Source: Bifidobacterium vespertilionis
GTDB taxonomy: Bacteria > Actinomycetota > Actinomycetes > Actinomycetales > Bifidobacteriaceae
Reading direction: 5' to 3'
Length of the DNA stretch: 64,000 nt
Assembly (NCBI RefSeq): GCF_008698145.1
Contig: NZ_RZNZ01000016.1
Coordinates: forward strand, 1 to 64,000
Part shown: positions 26,462 through 34,444 of the stretch, piece after piece
How the letters are laid out: every line of letters starts with the position of its first letter
Numbering within the stretch: the stretch's first letter is position 1
Notes under the pieces: generated by a model
Seen by the model: the letters and a program-made list of their open reading frames with translations, nothing else
The model's database searches: none
Told to the model about the DNA's origin: nothing
Made by a program: the position numbers and the translations under genes

Positions 26462-27154
26462 TCAGTGCTGGCCGTAGACGTTCTGGTAGCGGTCGTTCAG
26501 CTTATCGATATCCGCCTGCGGGATCTCGATGATGTCGCCAAGCTGACGGGCCGCCCACATCGTGTGCGCGACCTCCTCGGTCATGGCGGCGGCCTTGACC
26601 GCGGCCTCCGCGTCCTTGCCGATCGTGAACGGGCCATGGTTCTGCATCAGCACCGCCGGGGACTTCGGGTACTTCTTCAGCGTCTCCACCACGCCCTCGC
26701 CGATCGCCTCGGAGCCAATCAGACGGAACGGGCCAACCGGCACCGGGCCGCCGAACTCGTCGCCCATCATCGTCAGGCCGCACGGGATGTTCTGGCCCGT
26801 GACCGCCCACGCGGTCGCGTACGTGGAGTGCGTGTGGACCACGCCGTACACGTCCGGCATGTTGCGGTAGATGTACGCGTGCGACGCGGTGTCCGAGCTG
26901 GGGGCCTCGGTGCCGTCGACCACGTTGCCATCCAGATCGCACACGACCATGGAACCCGGGGTCAGGTACTCGTAACGCACGCCGGAGGGCTTGATCACGA
27001 ACAGGTCAGCCGTGCGCAGGCGCTGCGACACGTTGCCGGCCGTCCACACGACCAGATTCCACTTGATCAGCTGCTCGTGCAGGGTCGCGACGACCTCGCG
27101 CACCTGCTTGACCTCGGCCCGCACTTCGGGACCGTAATCAGCCAACGTTGCCAT
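26462..27154 (-). CDS. ulaF: L-ribulose-5-phosphate 4-epimerase
   Basis: 230 aa, AraD/UlaF/SgbE family. It converts L-ribulose-5-phosphate to D-xylulose-5-phosphate by a zinc-dependent aldol mechanism. The motifs are WTAGNVSQR, the phosphate-binding KPSGV, the zinc ligands in VHTHSTYAT (near 108-116) and the later His in QNHGPF. No arabinose or ribulokinase genes are nearby, while UlaD- and UlaE-type genes are, so the Ula/Sgb assignment fits better than araD. It is the last gene of the cluster, 45 bases after the 3-epimerase. Confidence 0.9.
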   Translation of the reverse strand: MATLADYGPEVRAEVKQVREVVATLHEQLIKWNLVVWTAGNVSQRLRTADLFVIKPSGVRYEYLTPGSMVVCDLDGNVVDGTEAPSSDTASHAYIYRNMPDVYGVVHTHSTYATAWAVTGQNIPCGLTMMGDEFGGPVPVGPFRLIGSEAIGEGVVETLKKYPKSPAVLMQNHGPFTIGKDAEAAVKAAAMTEEVAHTMWAARQLGDIIEIPQADIDKLNDRYQNVYGQH

Positions 27155-27199
27155 ATTCCATTCTCCTTTCGGATTATTCCAATCAGAATTCCGCCGTCA

Positions 27200-28087
27200 C
27201 TATGCGGCGCGGCCCAGAACGGGCTCCTGCGTAATGCCCACACGGTCGAACAGGCCGTCGAAGTAGGCCTTCGCCGCCCTGACCTCGGCGATGGGATCGG
27301 CGGACTTGCTCGTCCACATCTCCACCGTGTAGCTCCCGTTGTAATCCAGACGCCTGAACAAGCGCAGAACCGCCTCGAAATCGACGGTCCCGTCTCCGAA
27401 CGGCACCTCCTTGAACTGTCCCGGGAAGTCGGCTGTGACCGGTTTGGTGTCCTTGAGGTGCACGGCGACGATGTTGTCGATGTTCGACTCGATCTCGTGC
27501 GCCACATCGTTTTCCGGCCAGGCGGTGAGATTGCCGACATCCGGATAGGCCTGCAGGAACGGGCTGTGGATCTGGGTCTTGAGATAGTCGACCTTGCTCA
27601 GGGAGTTGAGGAACGGATCGTCCATGGTCTCGATGGAGAGCATCACCATCTTCTTGGCGGCCATCTCCACGCAGGTGCGCAGATTCTCGATGAACCATTC
27701 GCGGCTCGACTCGGTTTTGGGCTCGTAGTAGACGTCGTATCCCGCCATCTGGATGTTGCGGATGCCCAAGTCGACGGCCAGATCGACGGCCTTGGCCATC
27801 ATGTCGAGGGCCTTGGCGCGCACCGCTGGATCGGCCGACCCAAGCGGGAAGCGACGGTGGCCGGAGAGCATCAGGGTGTTGATGCGGCTGCCGGTTCGCC
27901 ACATGGCGTCGCGGAAGCTCGCGCGGTCCGATTCCGTCCAATCAAGGCGAGCGAGCCGCTCGTCGCTTTCGTCGACGGAGAATTCAAGGAAGTTGAAACC
28001 CAGATCGTGGACCAGATCGAAGGTCTCCTCCCATGTCAGGCCCGCTGGCAGGGCCTTTTCGTAGATGCCTACGGCATTGACGGTCAT
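27200..28087 (-). CDS. ulaE: L-xylulose-5-phosphate 3-epimerase
   Basis: 295 aa, UlaE/SgbU family of AP-endonuclease-like TIM barrels. It converts L-xylulose-5-phosphate to L-ribulose-5-phosphate. Family features: FNFLEFSVDESDERLARLDW near 30-50, a metal-site Glu in MLSIETMDDPF near 152-162, HLKDTKP, and a final Glu in YTVEMWT near 258. The start at 28087 gives the usual length. It lies between the MFS transporter (44-base gap) and the 4-epimerase. Confidence 0.92.
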   Translation of the reverse strand: MTVNAVGIYEKALPAGLTWEETFDLVHDLGFNFLEFSVDESDERLARLDWTESDRASFRDAMWRTGSRINTLMLSGHRRFPLGSADPAVRAKALDMMAKAVDLAVDLGIRNIQMAGYDVYYEPKTESSREWFIENLRTCVEMAAKKMVMLSIETMDDPFLNSLSKVDYLKTQIHSPFLQAYPDVGNLTAWPENDVAHEIESNIDNIVAVHLKDTKPVTADFPGQFKEVPFGDGTVDFEAVLRLFRRLDYNGSYTVEMWTSKSADPIAEVRAAKAYFDGLFDRVGITQEPVLGRAA

Positions 28088-28131
28088 ATTATTGTCCTTT
28101 GCTGGTTGGAGGTGCTGGTTGGAGGAATGTG

Positions 28132-29499
28132 TCAGAGGGATTCGAGGTCCGCGCCCTTGGTCTCCCGGGCGAACAGGTAGATGATCGCGCCCAGGACGAG
28201 GCAAACCCCGAAGAAGGAGAACGCGGTGGTGACGACGCCGAGACTGATGCTCTGCGAGACGGCCCCGCCGCCGATGAGCACGCCCATGAGGCTCGGCCCG
28301 ACGATCTTCGCGATCGCGCCAAGGCCGTATCCCAGGCCTATGCCCGTGGATCGCACCTCGTTGGGGAACTGCTCGGATCCAAACGCGTTGATGATGCCGA
28401 AGACGCCGTCGGCGAACATCATGATGACGAGCACCTCAACATAGAACGCCCAGCCGGAGCCGTGGAACAACGCGGCGGAAAAGCAGGCCGCGGCGCCGAT
28501 CATGCCGTACATGAACATCGTCCAGCGGCGGCCGATGCGGTCGGCGAGCCATGCGGATCCGAACCGGCCGATGCAGTCGGCGACGGCCACGCCCATGAAC
28601 AGGTAGGCGACCATCTGGGTGTCGAATCCGAAGGCGTCCTTGAGCAGCGTCTGCCCCCACGACTGGATGGCGAAGCTTCCCAGAATGAAGCAGAACGATC
28701 CCAGCGAGACGATGACGAGCGGGCGCAGGTGATGGGCGAACAGCTCGCCGTAGGACGCCTTGCGCTCGATCCTGATCTCCGGAAGCGCGCCGACCTCCTC
28801 CTCGGGGATGTCCATCGCCCAGGCGAGCGATCTGCGGGCCTGCTCGGGCTGGCCGTGGAGCAGGTGGAATCGCGGGGATTCGGGGACGAAGTGGATCCAG
28901 ATGAGCAGCAGGGCGGACACCAGGCTCAGAGAGACCAGCACGCGCCAGTTGTCTCCCACAATGCGCTGGCAGATGGAACCGAGCAGCAGCCCCATCGGGA
29001 TGAACACCGACGCGAGGCCGGCGAGCAGTCCGCGCTGTTTGGAGGGGACGAATTCCTGCACGTACGGGATGGAGGTGATGTTGAGCCCGCCCACGCCCAT
29101 GCCCACACCCACGCGGCAGATCGCATACAGGTACCATGCTCCGTCCGGAATGCACAGGGTGAGCACCGTGAACACAAGGAAGAAGATCACGCAGCAGCGG
29201 AAGGATCCGCGCCGGCCGATGCGGTCGGACATGCGGCCCCACAGGATCGAGCCGGCGACGGTCCCGAGCCCCGTGCAGGAGGTGATGATGCCGGCTTGGA
29301 CGCCGGTCAGGTTCCATGCCCCGGTGAGCAGGGCGATGACGAACCCGACCATGAAGATGTCGAAGAACTCGGCTATGTTGCCCACAACGGCAAGCGCGAC
29401 AAGGCTTTTCTGATGACCGGTGAGCGGCCGGGAATCGATCTGCCCGTACGCGGTGGCGGAGGGCGGTGCGGACGGCGGGGAGACGGTTGACGAGGTCAT
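28132..29499 (-). CDS. MFS transporter, probable sugar-acid importer
   Basis: 455 aa with 12 predicted membrane segments. MFS loop 2-3 signature GRMSDRIGRRGSF is near 90, and a related WLADRIGRRWTM is near 323 in the second half. The sequence looks like the sugar/metabolite:H+ symporter group. Its position between the kinase and 3-epimerase genes argues that it imports the unphosphorylated substrate of the pathway, in place of the UlaABC phosphotransferase. The substrate (ascorbate, a gulonate or a lactone) cannot be read from sequence. Confidence 0.88.
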   Translation of the reverse strand: MTSSTVSPPSAPPSATAYGQIDSRPLTGHQKSLVALAVVGNIAEFFDIFMVGFVIALLTGAWNLTGVQAGIITSCTGLGTVAGSILWGRMSDRIGRRGSFRCCVIFFLVFTVLTLCIPDGAWYLYAICRVGVGMGVGGLNITSIPYVQEFVPSKQRGLLAGLASVFIPMGLLLGSICQRIVGDNWRVLVSLSLVSALLLIWIHFVPESPRFHLLHGQPEQARRSLAWAMDIPEEEVGALPEIRIERKASYGELFAHHLRPLVIVSLGSFCFILGSFAIQSWGQTLLKDAFGFDTQMVAYLFMGVAVADCIGRFGSAWLADRIGRRWTMFMYGMIGAAACFSAALFHGSGWAFYVEVLVIMMFADGVFGIINAFGSEQFPNEVRSTGIGLGYGLGAIAKIVGPSLMGVLIGGGAVSQSISLGVVTTAFSFFGVCLVLGAIIYLFARETKGADLESL

Positions 29500-29516
29500 G
29501 TCGATCACCCCGTCTT

Positions 29517-30479
29517 TCAGCGGTCGATGTCGGTGCCGAGCGGAATATCGAGTTCGCCGGGTCGCACTCGGGTCAGATCGCCGCGATGGGTCAGGGCCAC
29601 CTTGGAGGCGTACTGGCCCCACTTGACGCCCTCGCGGATGTTGCCGGACAGGTAGCCGTGGATGGTCGCGGAGACGAACGAGTCGCCTGCGCCGGGGCGG
29701 TCGATGACGTTCACCGGCGTGGTGCGGTAGGGGTAGAAACCCTCGCGGCCGCGCAGGTAGGGGCCATCGGTGTGGTTGGTGGAGACGATGTACTTGCAGC
29801 CGAAGCGGTTCTGCAGCTCGGCGGTGACCTCCTCGGGCGTGCCGGTGATGCCGAACACCTTCTCGGCGTCGGCGATGGAGCAGAACAGCACGCTGGCCTT
29901 GGCGGCGATGGGTTCGAGGACCTCGCGGGCCTTTTCGCCGCTCCACAGCTTGCGGCGGAAATTCACGTCAAGGATCACCTCCACGCCGCGCTTGACGGCC
30001 TCGTCGGCGGCATAGCGCACGACCTCGGCGGTGGTGTCCGTCAGGGCCGCGGTGATGCCGGTCAGGAAGACGACCTTGGCGTCCAGGATCTCATCCCAGT
30101 CGTAGTCGTCGATGCCGGTGGCGCGGAAGGTGGTCCATTCGCGGTCGTAGATGACGTTGGCGGGCATAGGGTATTCGCCGGGCTCCATGAAGTACAGGGC
30201 GGTGCGGCCACCGGGGCGGCGGACCATGGCGTCCATGTGCACGCCCACGGAACGGTATTCGGCGAGAATGTAATCACCGAGGTCGCCTTCGGGCAGGGAG
30301 CTGGTCCACAGGGTTTCGCGGCCGAGCTGGGAGAGCAGGCCGGCGACGTTGGCCTCGGAGCAGGCGGGATTCATATAGACGGAGCGGGTGAACATCAGCC
30401 GTTCGCCGCGACCCACGGTCAGGCGGATCTGGCCCTCGCCAATGGTGGAAAGATCGTACTTGGGGAAATTGGCGGTCAT
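29517..30479 (-). CDS. PfkB-family sugar (sugar-acid) kinase
   Basis: 320 aa, ribokinase/PfkB family, closest in pattern to 2-keto-3-deoxygluconate kinases (SEANVAGLLSQLG near 41-53, IDRPGAGDSF with the catalytic base D266). It would phosphorylate the imported compound before lactone opening or decarboxylation. The gene is 17 bases upstream of the transporter. A promoter-like TATAGT lies just before it, suggesting a second transcription start inside the cluster. No PTS genes are present, which fits a kinase-based entry. Confidence 0.85.
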   Translation of the reverse strand: MTANFPKYDLSTIGEGQIRLTVGRGERLMFTRSVYMNPACSEANVAGLLSQLGRETLWTSSLPEGDLGDYILAEYRSVGVHMDAMVRRPGGRTALYFMEPGEYPMPANVIYDREWTTFRATGIDDYDWDEILDAKVVFLTGITAALTDTTAEVVRYAADEAVKRGVEVILDVNFRRKLWSGEKAREVLEPIAAKASVLFCSIADAEKVFGITGTPEEVTAELQNRFGCKYIVSTNHTDGPYLRGREGFYPYRTTPVNVIDRPGAGDSFVSATIHGYLSGNIREGVKWGQYASKVALTHRGDLTRVRPGELDIPLGTDIDR

Positions 30480-30495
30480 GACGCACTTCCTTGTG

Positions 30496-30522
30496 ACTAT
30501 AATCAGGTTGGAATTCTTGTAA
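30496..30522 (-). promoter_or_regulatory. possible internal promoter of the kinase-transporter genes
   Basis: On the minus strand TTACAA (30517-30522) and TATAGT (30496-30501) are 15 bases apart, just upstream of the kinase start at 30479, with AAGGAAG in between. The short spacer makes this tentative. Confidence 0.3.
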
Positions 30523-30549
30523 TCGTGATGAATGTCGAGAGTTTCGCGA

Positions 30550-30583
30550 GGGACGTCCCCGGGCAGGGACGCCCCTCTTTTTT
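30550..30583 (+). terminator. GC-rich hairpin with T-run on the plus strand
   Basis: CGTCCC and GGGACG form a stem inside a longer GC-rich block and are followed on the plus strand by TCTTTTTT. There is no plus-strand gene to end here; on the minus strand the hairpin lies between the decarboxylase and kinase genes without a T-run. It may stop antisense transcription or stabilise the mRNA junction. Confidence 0.4.
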
Positions 30584-30609
30584 CGGTTGTTCGACGCTTC
30601 CGGTTCGGT

Positions 30610-31290
30610 CTATTCGGGCCAGACCTCGCCGATGACGTCCTGCAGCTCGGTCGCTGCGGTAAGCGGATCGTCGGCCTTGACGATGCCTCGGCCGGAGATG
30701 ATCACGCCCACCGGCGCTCCACGGAAGAACGGGATGTCCTTGACATTCACGCCACCGGTGACGGTGACGGTGAAGCCCATGGCATGCAGCTCCCGGATGC
30801 GCTCGATGTCGTTGGCCCCCCACTTGAGGGTGCCGGCCACCTCGGCGTCGCGCGAGCGGTGGACGATGACATGCTTGGCACCGAGTTCCTTCCACTTGCG
30901 CGCCTTGTCGGCGTCGTAGTCCTCGCCGAGTTCGATCTGCACCTCGCCGCCGAACTCGTCCGCGACCTTGACGACCTGCTCGACGGTGGTCAGGGAGGCC
31001 CCGGCCACGACCGACACCCAGTTGGCACCCGCTTCAAAGCAGTTGCGGGCGATCAGGGCGCCGGCCTCGGCGATGCGCACGTCGGCCAGAATCGTCTTGT
31101 CCGGGTAGAGGGCGCGGATCTCGCGCACGGCCTTCAGGCCTTCGGCGATGATGAGGATCGTGCCGCATTCGATCACGTCGATTTCGCCGATGGCCCGGTT
31201 GAGCGGGCGCAGGGCGCTCGGCATGTCGGTGGTGTCGAGCGCGATCTGCAGGCGCGGCCGGGTGAGTTCCGTTTCCGCAATCTCCGCCAT
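30610..31290 (-). CDS. ulaD: 3-keto-L-gulonate-6-phosphate decarboxylase-like protein
   Basis: 226 aa, orotidine-decarboxylase-type barrel, UlaD/SgbH branch. Aligned by eye to E. coli UlaD with a constant offset of 8, it keeps D19, E41, D70, E120, H144 and R147, then T178 and R201 with an offset of 9. The pair that should be Lys-64 and Asp-67 is instead R72 and E75 (ADVRIAEAG). Family members normally use Lys to stabilise the enediolate. The protein may therefore have changed activity, or this branch may tolerate Arg/Glu. The gene follows the lactonase by six bases. Confidence 0.85.
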   Translation of the reverse strand: MAEIAETELTRPRLQIALDTTDMPSALRPLNRAIGEIDVIECGTILIIAEGLKAVREIRALYPDKTILADVRIAEAGALIARNCFEAGANWVSVVAGASLTTVEQVVKVADEFGGEVQIELGEDYDADKARKWKELGAKHVIVHRSRDAEVAGTLKWGANDIERIRELHAMGFTVTVTGGVNVKDIPFFRGAPVGVIISGRGIVKADDPLTAATELQDVIGEVWPE

Positions 31291-31296
31291 TTCGGA

Positions 31297-32286
31297 TCAG
31301 CCCTCCTTCTTGAAGGTGAAGAACTCCTGGGCGTTCTTCATGAGCAGCTTTTCGATGTATTCGCGGTCGAAGCCCTCGTCGACCATGCGCGGGCCGTCGA
31401 CGGCCGGGTTGTAATCCACACCGGAGGTGGCGCCGTACGCCTTCTGGTAACCGCGCTTGCCGGAGTCGGTGCCGAGCAGGATGCGGTCGGCGAAACCGTC
31501 CTCGTAGAACGCCTTGAGCTCCATCATGCGGTTGGAGTCGGGCTGATACTTGATGCGGTTGGTGCCATCGATCTCCAGGTAGACGCCGAGCTTGAGGATC
31601 TGCTCAAGGTAGTAGACGTCGGCATTGCGCTGGATGTGGCCGATGGCGATCTGGTTGGCAGGCACGCCCAGCTCGAGGAAGCCCTCGGCCTGCTCGAGGC
31701 CGCAGGTGCCGTAGGTGGTGTGGGTGTTGATCGGGCAGCCCGTCTCGATGGCGGCGATCGCGGCGGCCTCCATGCACTTGCGCTCGAACTTGGTGATCTT
31801 GCCGTACGCGGTGCCGACCTTGATGACGCCGGCCTTGTACGGGGTGCGCTCGACGATCGGACCGGAGTAGTCGTTCTTGTCGATGCCCTCGCGGATGTCG
31901 GCGATGACCAGCTCGGCGACCTTGTCGACGTCGTAGCGGTTGATCCAGTGGGACTGGGTCTCCAGATAGACGTGCTCGCGGTGGAAGCCGGTGGCGGCGA
32001 TGACCTGCAGGCCATCGACAGCCTTGGTGACCTCGGCGAGCTTGTTGAGATCGCGGCCGCAGTTGATCGGGCACATGTCCACGACGGTGCCGCCGTTGGG
32101 GCTCCACTTCTTGGAGGCTTCGGCGAAATAGCCTCCCTCCTCGATGGCCTTCTCGACCGAATCGAGCTGGTGGTCGCCGTCGATGTAGACCTCGCCCGCG
32201 CCGACGCGGATCAGGTGGTCGTGGCAGTCCACCACGCCGAGGGTGCTGGGGTCGACGTCGCCGAAGATGGTGCGTGCGAATGCCAT
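31297..32286 (-). CDS. phosphotriesterase-family lactonase
   Basis: 329 aa, cog1735 amidohydrolase family. All binuclear metal ligands are visible: H22 and H24 (CHDHL), K156 for carbamylation (AGVIKVG), H189 (NTHTTYG), H217 (IGHIQRN) and D274 (LGTDSG). Members of this family characterised from sugar pathways hydrolyse sugar lactones or their phosphates. Here it occupies the place of UlaG (ascorbate-6-phosphate lactonase), which is an unrelated metallo-beta-lactamase-fold protein. It is the first gene of the minus-strand operon. Confidence 0.88.
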   Translation of the reverse strand: MAFARTIFGDVDPSTLGVVDCHDHLIRVGAGEVYIDGDHQLDSVEKAIEEGGYFAEASKKWSPNGGTVVDMCPINCGRDLNKLAEVTKAVDGLQVIAATGFHREHVYLETQSHWINRYDVDKVAELVIADIREGIDKNDYSGPIVERTPYKAGVIKVGTAYGKITKFERKCMEAAAIAAIETGCPINTHTTYGTCGLEQAEGFLELGVPANQIAIGHIQRNADVYYLEQILKLGVYLEIDGTNRIKYQPDSNRMMELKAFYEDGFADRILLGTDSGKRGYQKAYGATSGVDYNPAVDGPRMVDEGFDREYIEKLLMKNAQEFFTFKKEG

Positions 32287-32434
32287 GGTTGTACTCCTTT
32301 GTTATGCATGTTGTTGTTATGCGTTCGGCGTCTTCCGCTTCGAGGCGCCGGTTCCCGTCCCGCCTTGGGTTTCCCCTCGGCTTGCTGACGATCATCAATC
32401 TACGGACGACACGCCCAAGGTTCCACAGCACTGG

Positions 32435-32448
32435 TGAACGGATGTTCA
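32435..32448. promoter_or_regulatory. operator palindrome 1 (TGAAC-N4-GTTCA)
   Basis: TGAACGGATGTTCA is a 14-base palindrome with perfect 5-base arms in the divergent region between the lactonase gene and the SorC-type regulator. An identical-arm site occurs 117 bases away, supporting a regulator-binding role. Confidence 0.65.
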
Positions 32449-32500
32449 TCAACACAATCTTTCACAATAAAGCAGATGCAAATATTGTTGAAATTGCAGC

Positions 32501-32506
32501 ATTATA
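32501..32506 (-). promoter_or_regulatory. -10 box of the catabolic operon
   Basis: The minus strand reads TGTATAATG, with an exact TATAAT, in an unusually AT-rich segment (about 32455-32560). A clear -35 is not seen, which would fit an activator-dependent promoter. Operator 1 lies downstream of the presumed start point and operator 2 about 50 bases upstream of the -10. Confidence 0.45.
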
Positions 32507-32551
32507 CAGACGTCTTGAATTCTTGCGAAATCAGCCCTATCCGAGATATCA

Positions 32552-32565
32552 TGAACATATGTTCA
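32552..32565. promoter_or_regulatory. operator palindrome 2 overlapping the regulator start
   Basis: TGAACATATGTTCA is a perfect 14-base palindrome, sharing its arms with the site at 32435-32448. It overlaps the ATG of the SorC-type gene at 32559, consistent with autoregulation. Confidence 0.65.
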
Positions 32566-33557
32566 ACGACGACACCATTATGGCGACCACCGCATCCCGC
32601 CGGCACATCGATCTGATGCTCAAAGTGGCCCGCGCCTACTACCTGGACGACAAAACGCAGTCCGAGATCGCCAAGGAGATCGGCTACTCGCGCCCCACCG
32701 TCTCGCGTCTGCTCAAGGAGTCGCGCGAGATGGGCATCGTGCACATCACGATCGGCCACGCGCTCGAGCGCATGCGCTCACTTGAGGAAGGTCTGAAGCG
32801 CAGATACGGGCTTCGGCATGCCCGCGTGGCCGAGGTGCGGCCCGGCGAGGATCCGGCCCTCATCGTTCCCCGGTACGCGGCCTCCCTGTTCACGGAGACC
32901 TGCGCGCCGAATTCCCTCGTCACCGTGTCGAACGGCAGCGCGGTCGCAGCCACGGTGCGCGAAGTGCCTGTGCGAGATTGGCCCAAATCGAACGTGGCGC
33001 AGATGCTCGGCACGCTGAGTCCAAACAACCCGATGACCGATTCTCCCGACATCTGCCGCATGCTCGCCCAGCGCATCGGCGGCACGTTCACGATCCTGCC
33101 CGCACCGATGATCCTGTCGAGCCCCGAGTTGGCCCATGCGATGCGCAAGGAGCCGCAGATCGCCACGGCGCTGGCCCTGGGCGGCGGCGCGGATGTGGCG
33201 ATCGTCGGCGTCGGCGCGGTCACCACGGAACGATCCGGACACATCTTCGACGCATACATCGATCAGCGCAAGGCGGCCGAACTGCACCGCCAGGGCGTGG
33301 TCGGCCACATCTGCGGGCACCACATCGACGCCGAGGGGCGGCACGTCACGACGGATCTGTGCGAACGGACGATCTCCATCGACATCGACAGGCTCCACCG
33401 CATCCCGCTGGTCATCGGCGTGGCATGGGGCCCGGTCAAGACGCCGGCCATCCACGCCTGTCTGGTCGGACGACTCATCTCCGCGCTGGTCACCGACCAG
33501 TCCACGGCGGAGGCGCTGCTTGCATGGGACGGATCCGAGACGCGCGACACGCCTTGA
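32559..33557 (+). CDS. SorC/DeoR-type transcriptional regulator
   Basis: 332 aa (or 325 from ATG at 32580). An N-terminal helix-turn-helix ([22 protein letters not shown], about 30-52) is followed by a SorC-type phosphosugar-binding domain, with [14 protein letters not shown] near 215 and [15 protein letters not shown] near 255. Such proteins bind sugar phosphates as inducers. It is divergent from the sugar-acid operon and flanked by two matching palindromes, so it most likely controls that operon and itself. The start at 32559 lies within operator 2. Confidence 0.88.
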   Translation: MFNDDTIMATTASRRHIDLMLKVARAYYLDDKTQSEIAKEIGYSRPTVSRLLKESREMGIVHITIGHALERMRSLEEGLKRRYGLRHARVAEVRPGEDPALIVPRYAASLFTETCAPNSLVTVSNGSAVAATVREVPVRDWPKSNVAQMLGTLSPNNPMTDSPDICRMLAQRIGGTFTILPAPMILSSPELAHAMRKEPQIATALALGGGADVAIVGVGAVTTERSGHIFDAYIDQRKAAELHRQGVVGHICGHHIDAEGRHVTTDLCERTISIDIDRLHRIPLVIGVAWGPVKTPAIHACLVGRLISALVTDQSTAEALLAWDGSETRDTP

Positions 33558-33658
33558 CGCGACACACACCCATTGCTAGCCTGTCACTGTTCCCACACAG
33601 TCATTCCGCTTCACGCACCTCATTCGGATGCATTTTCGAATTCACAGGGAAGGTAACC

Positions 33659-34411
33659 ATGGAAAAGCTGGAACTGCTGTATCAGGGCAAGGCCAAGAAG
33701 ATGTACGCGACCGACGATCCGGACGTACTGTGGGTTGAGTACACGAATCAGGCAACCGCATTCAACGGCGAGAAAAAAGAGCGGATCGCCGGCAAGGGAA
33801 GCCTCAACAACCGCATCACCACCCTCATCTTCGAGCTGCTCAAGGCCCGGGGAGTGGACAGCCACTTCATCGGACTCGTATCGGAAACGGAACAGCTGGT
33901 GCGGAACATGGACATGTTCCCGCTCGAGATCATCATGCGCAACACCGCGGCCGGTTCGTTCGCCAAGCGTTATGGCGTCGAGGAGGGGGCCTCACTGGAC
34001 AAGCCGATCCTCGAATTCTGCTACAAGTCCGACCCGCTGAACGATCCGTTCATCAACGGCGATGCCATCGTGGCGCTGGGTCTGGCCACCGAGGAGGAGC
34101 TTGCCGAGATCTCCCGCATCGCCCGCGCCGTGAACGATGGCCTCACGGACATCTTCTCCAGGATCGGCGTCCGTCTCGTGGACTTCAAGATCGAGGAGGG
34201 CAAAACCCGCGACGGCGTCATCCTGCTCGCCGACGAGATCACGCCGGACACCTGCCGCCTGTGGGATCTCAGGGGCGGTGACGACGGGATCGCGCATCTC
34301 GACAAGGACCTGTTCCGCCGCGGCCTGGGCAGCATCATCCCCGCCTACGAGGAGATCCACGCCCGCCTGGCCGGACTCGCCCGTTCCGAAGGTATCGCGA
34401 TCGACGAGTGA
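33659..34411 (+). CDS. purC: SAICAR synthetase
   Basis: 250 aa. It joins aspartate to CAIR in purine synthesis. Motifs: [15 protein letters not shown] at the N-terminus, [13 protein letters not shown] near 95-110, and [19 protein letters not shown] near 180. GGGAAGG precedes the start. In-frame codons run far upstream through the regulator gene and are not used. No other pur gene is adjacent; the next gene begins 33 bases downstream. Confidence 0.96.
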   Translation: MEKLELLYQGKAKKMYATDDPDVLWVEYTNQATAFNGEKKERIAGKGSLNNRITTLIFELLKARGVDSHFIGLVSETEQLVRNMDMFPLEIIMRNTAAGSFAKRYGVEEGASLDKPILEFCYKSDPLNDPFINGDAIVALGLATEEELAEISRIARAVNDGLTDIFSRIGVRLVDFKIEEGKTRDGVILLADEITPDTCRLWDLRGGDDGIAHLDKDLFRRGLGSIIPAYEEIHARLAGLARSEGIAIDE

Positions 34412-34444
34412 CCATCGGCGCTCCATGCCCCTACACTTGGAGGT

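Noticed and set aside
26462..27154. Arabinose-operon araD assignment
   Set aside because: The sequence alone allows AraD, but no araA, araB or ribulokinase is adjacent, while UlaD- and UlaE-type genes are, so the ascorbate-type epimerase is the better call.
30550..30583. Terminator of a plus-strand gene
   Set aside because: The hairpin and T-run suit the plus strand, but no plus-strand gene precedes it, so it is listed only as a hairpin with low confidence.
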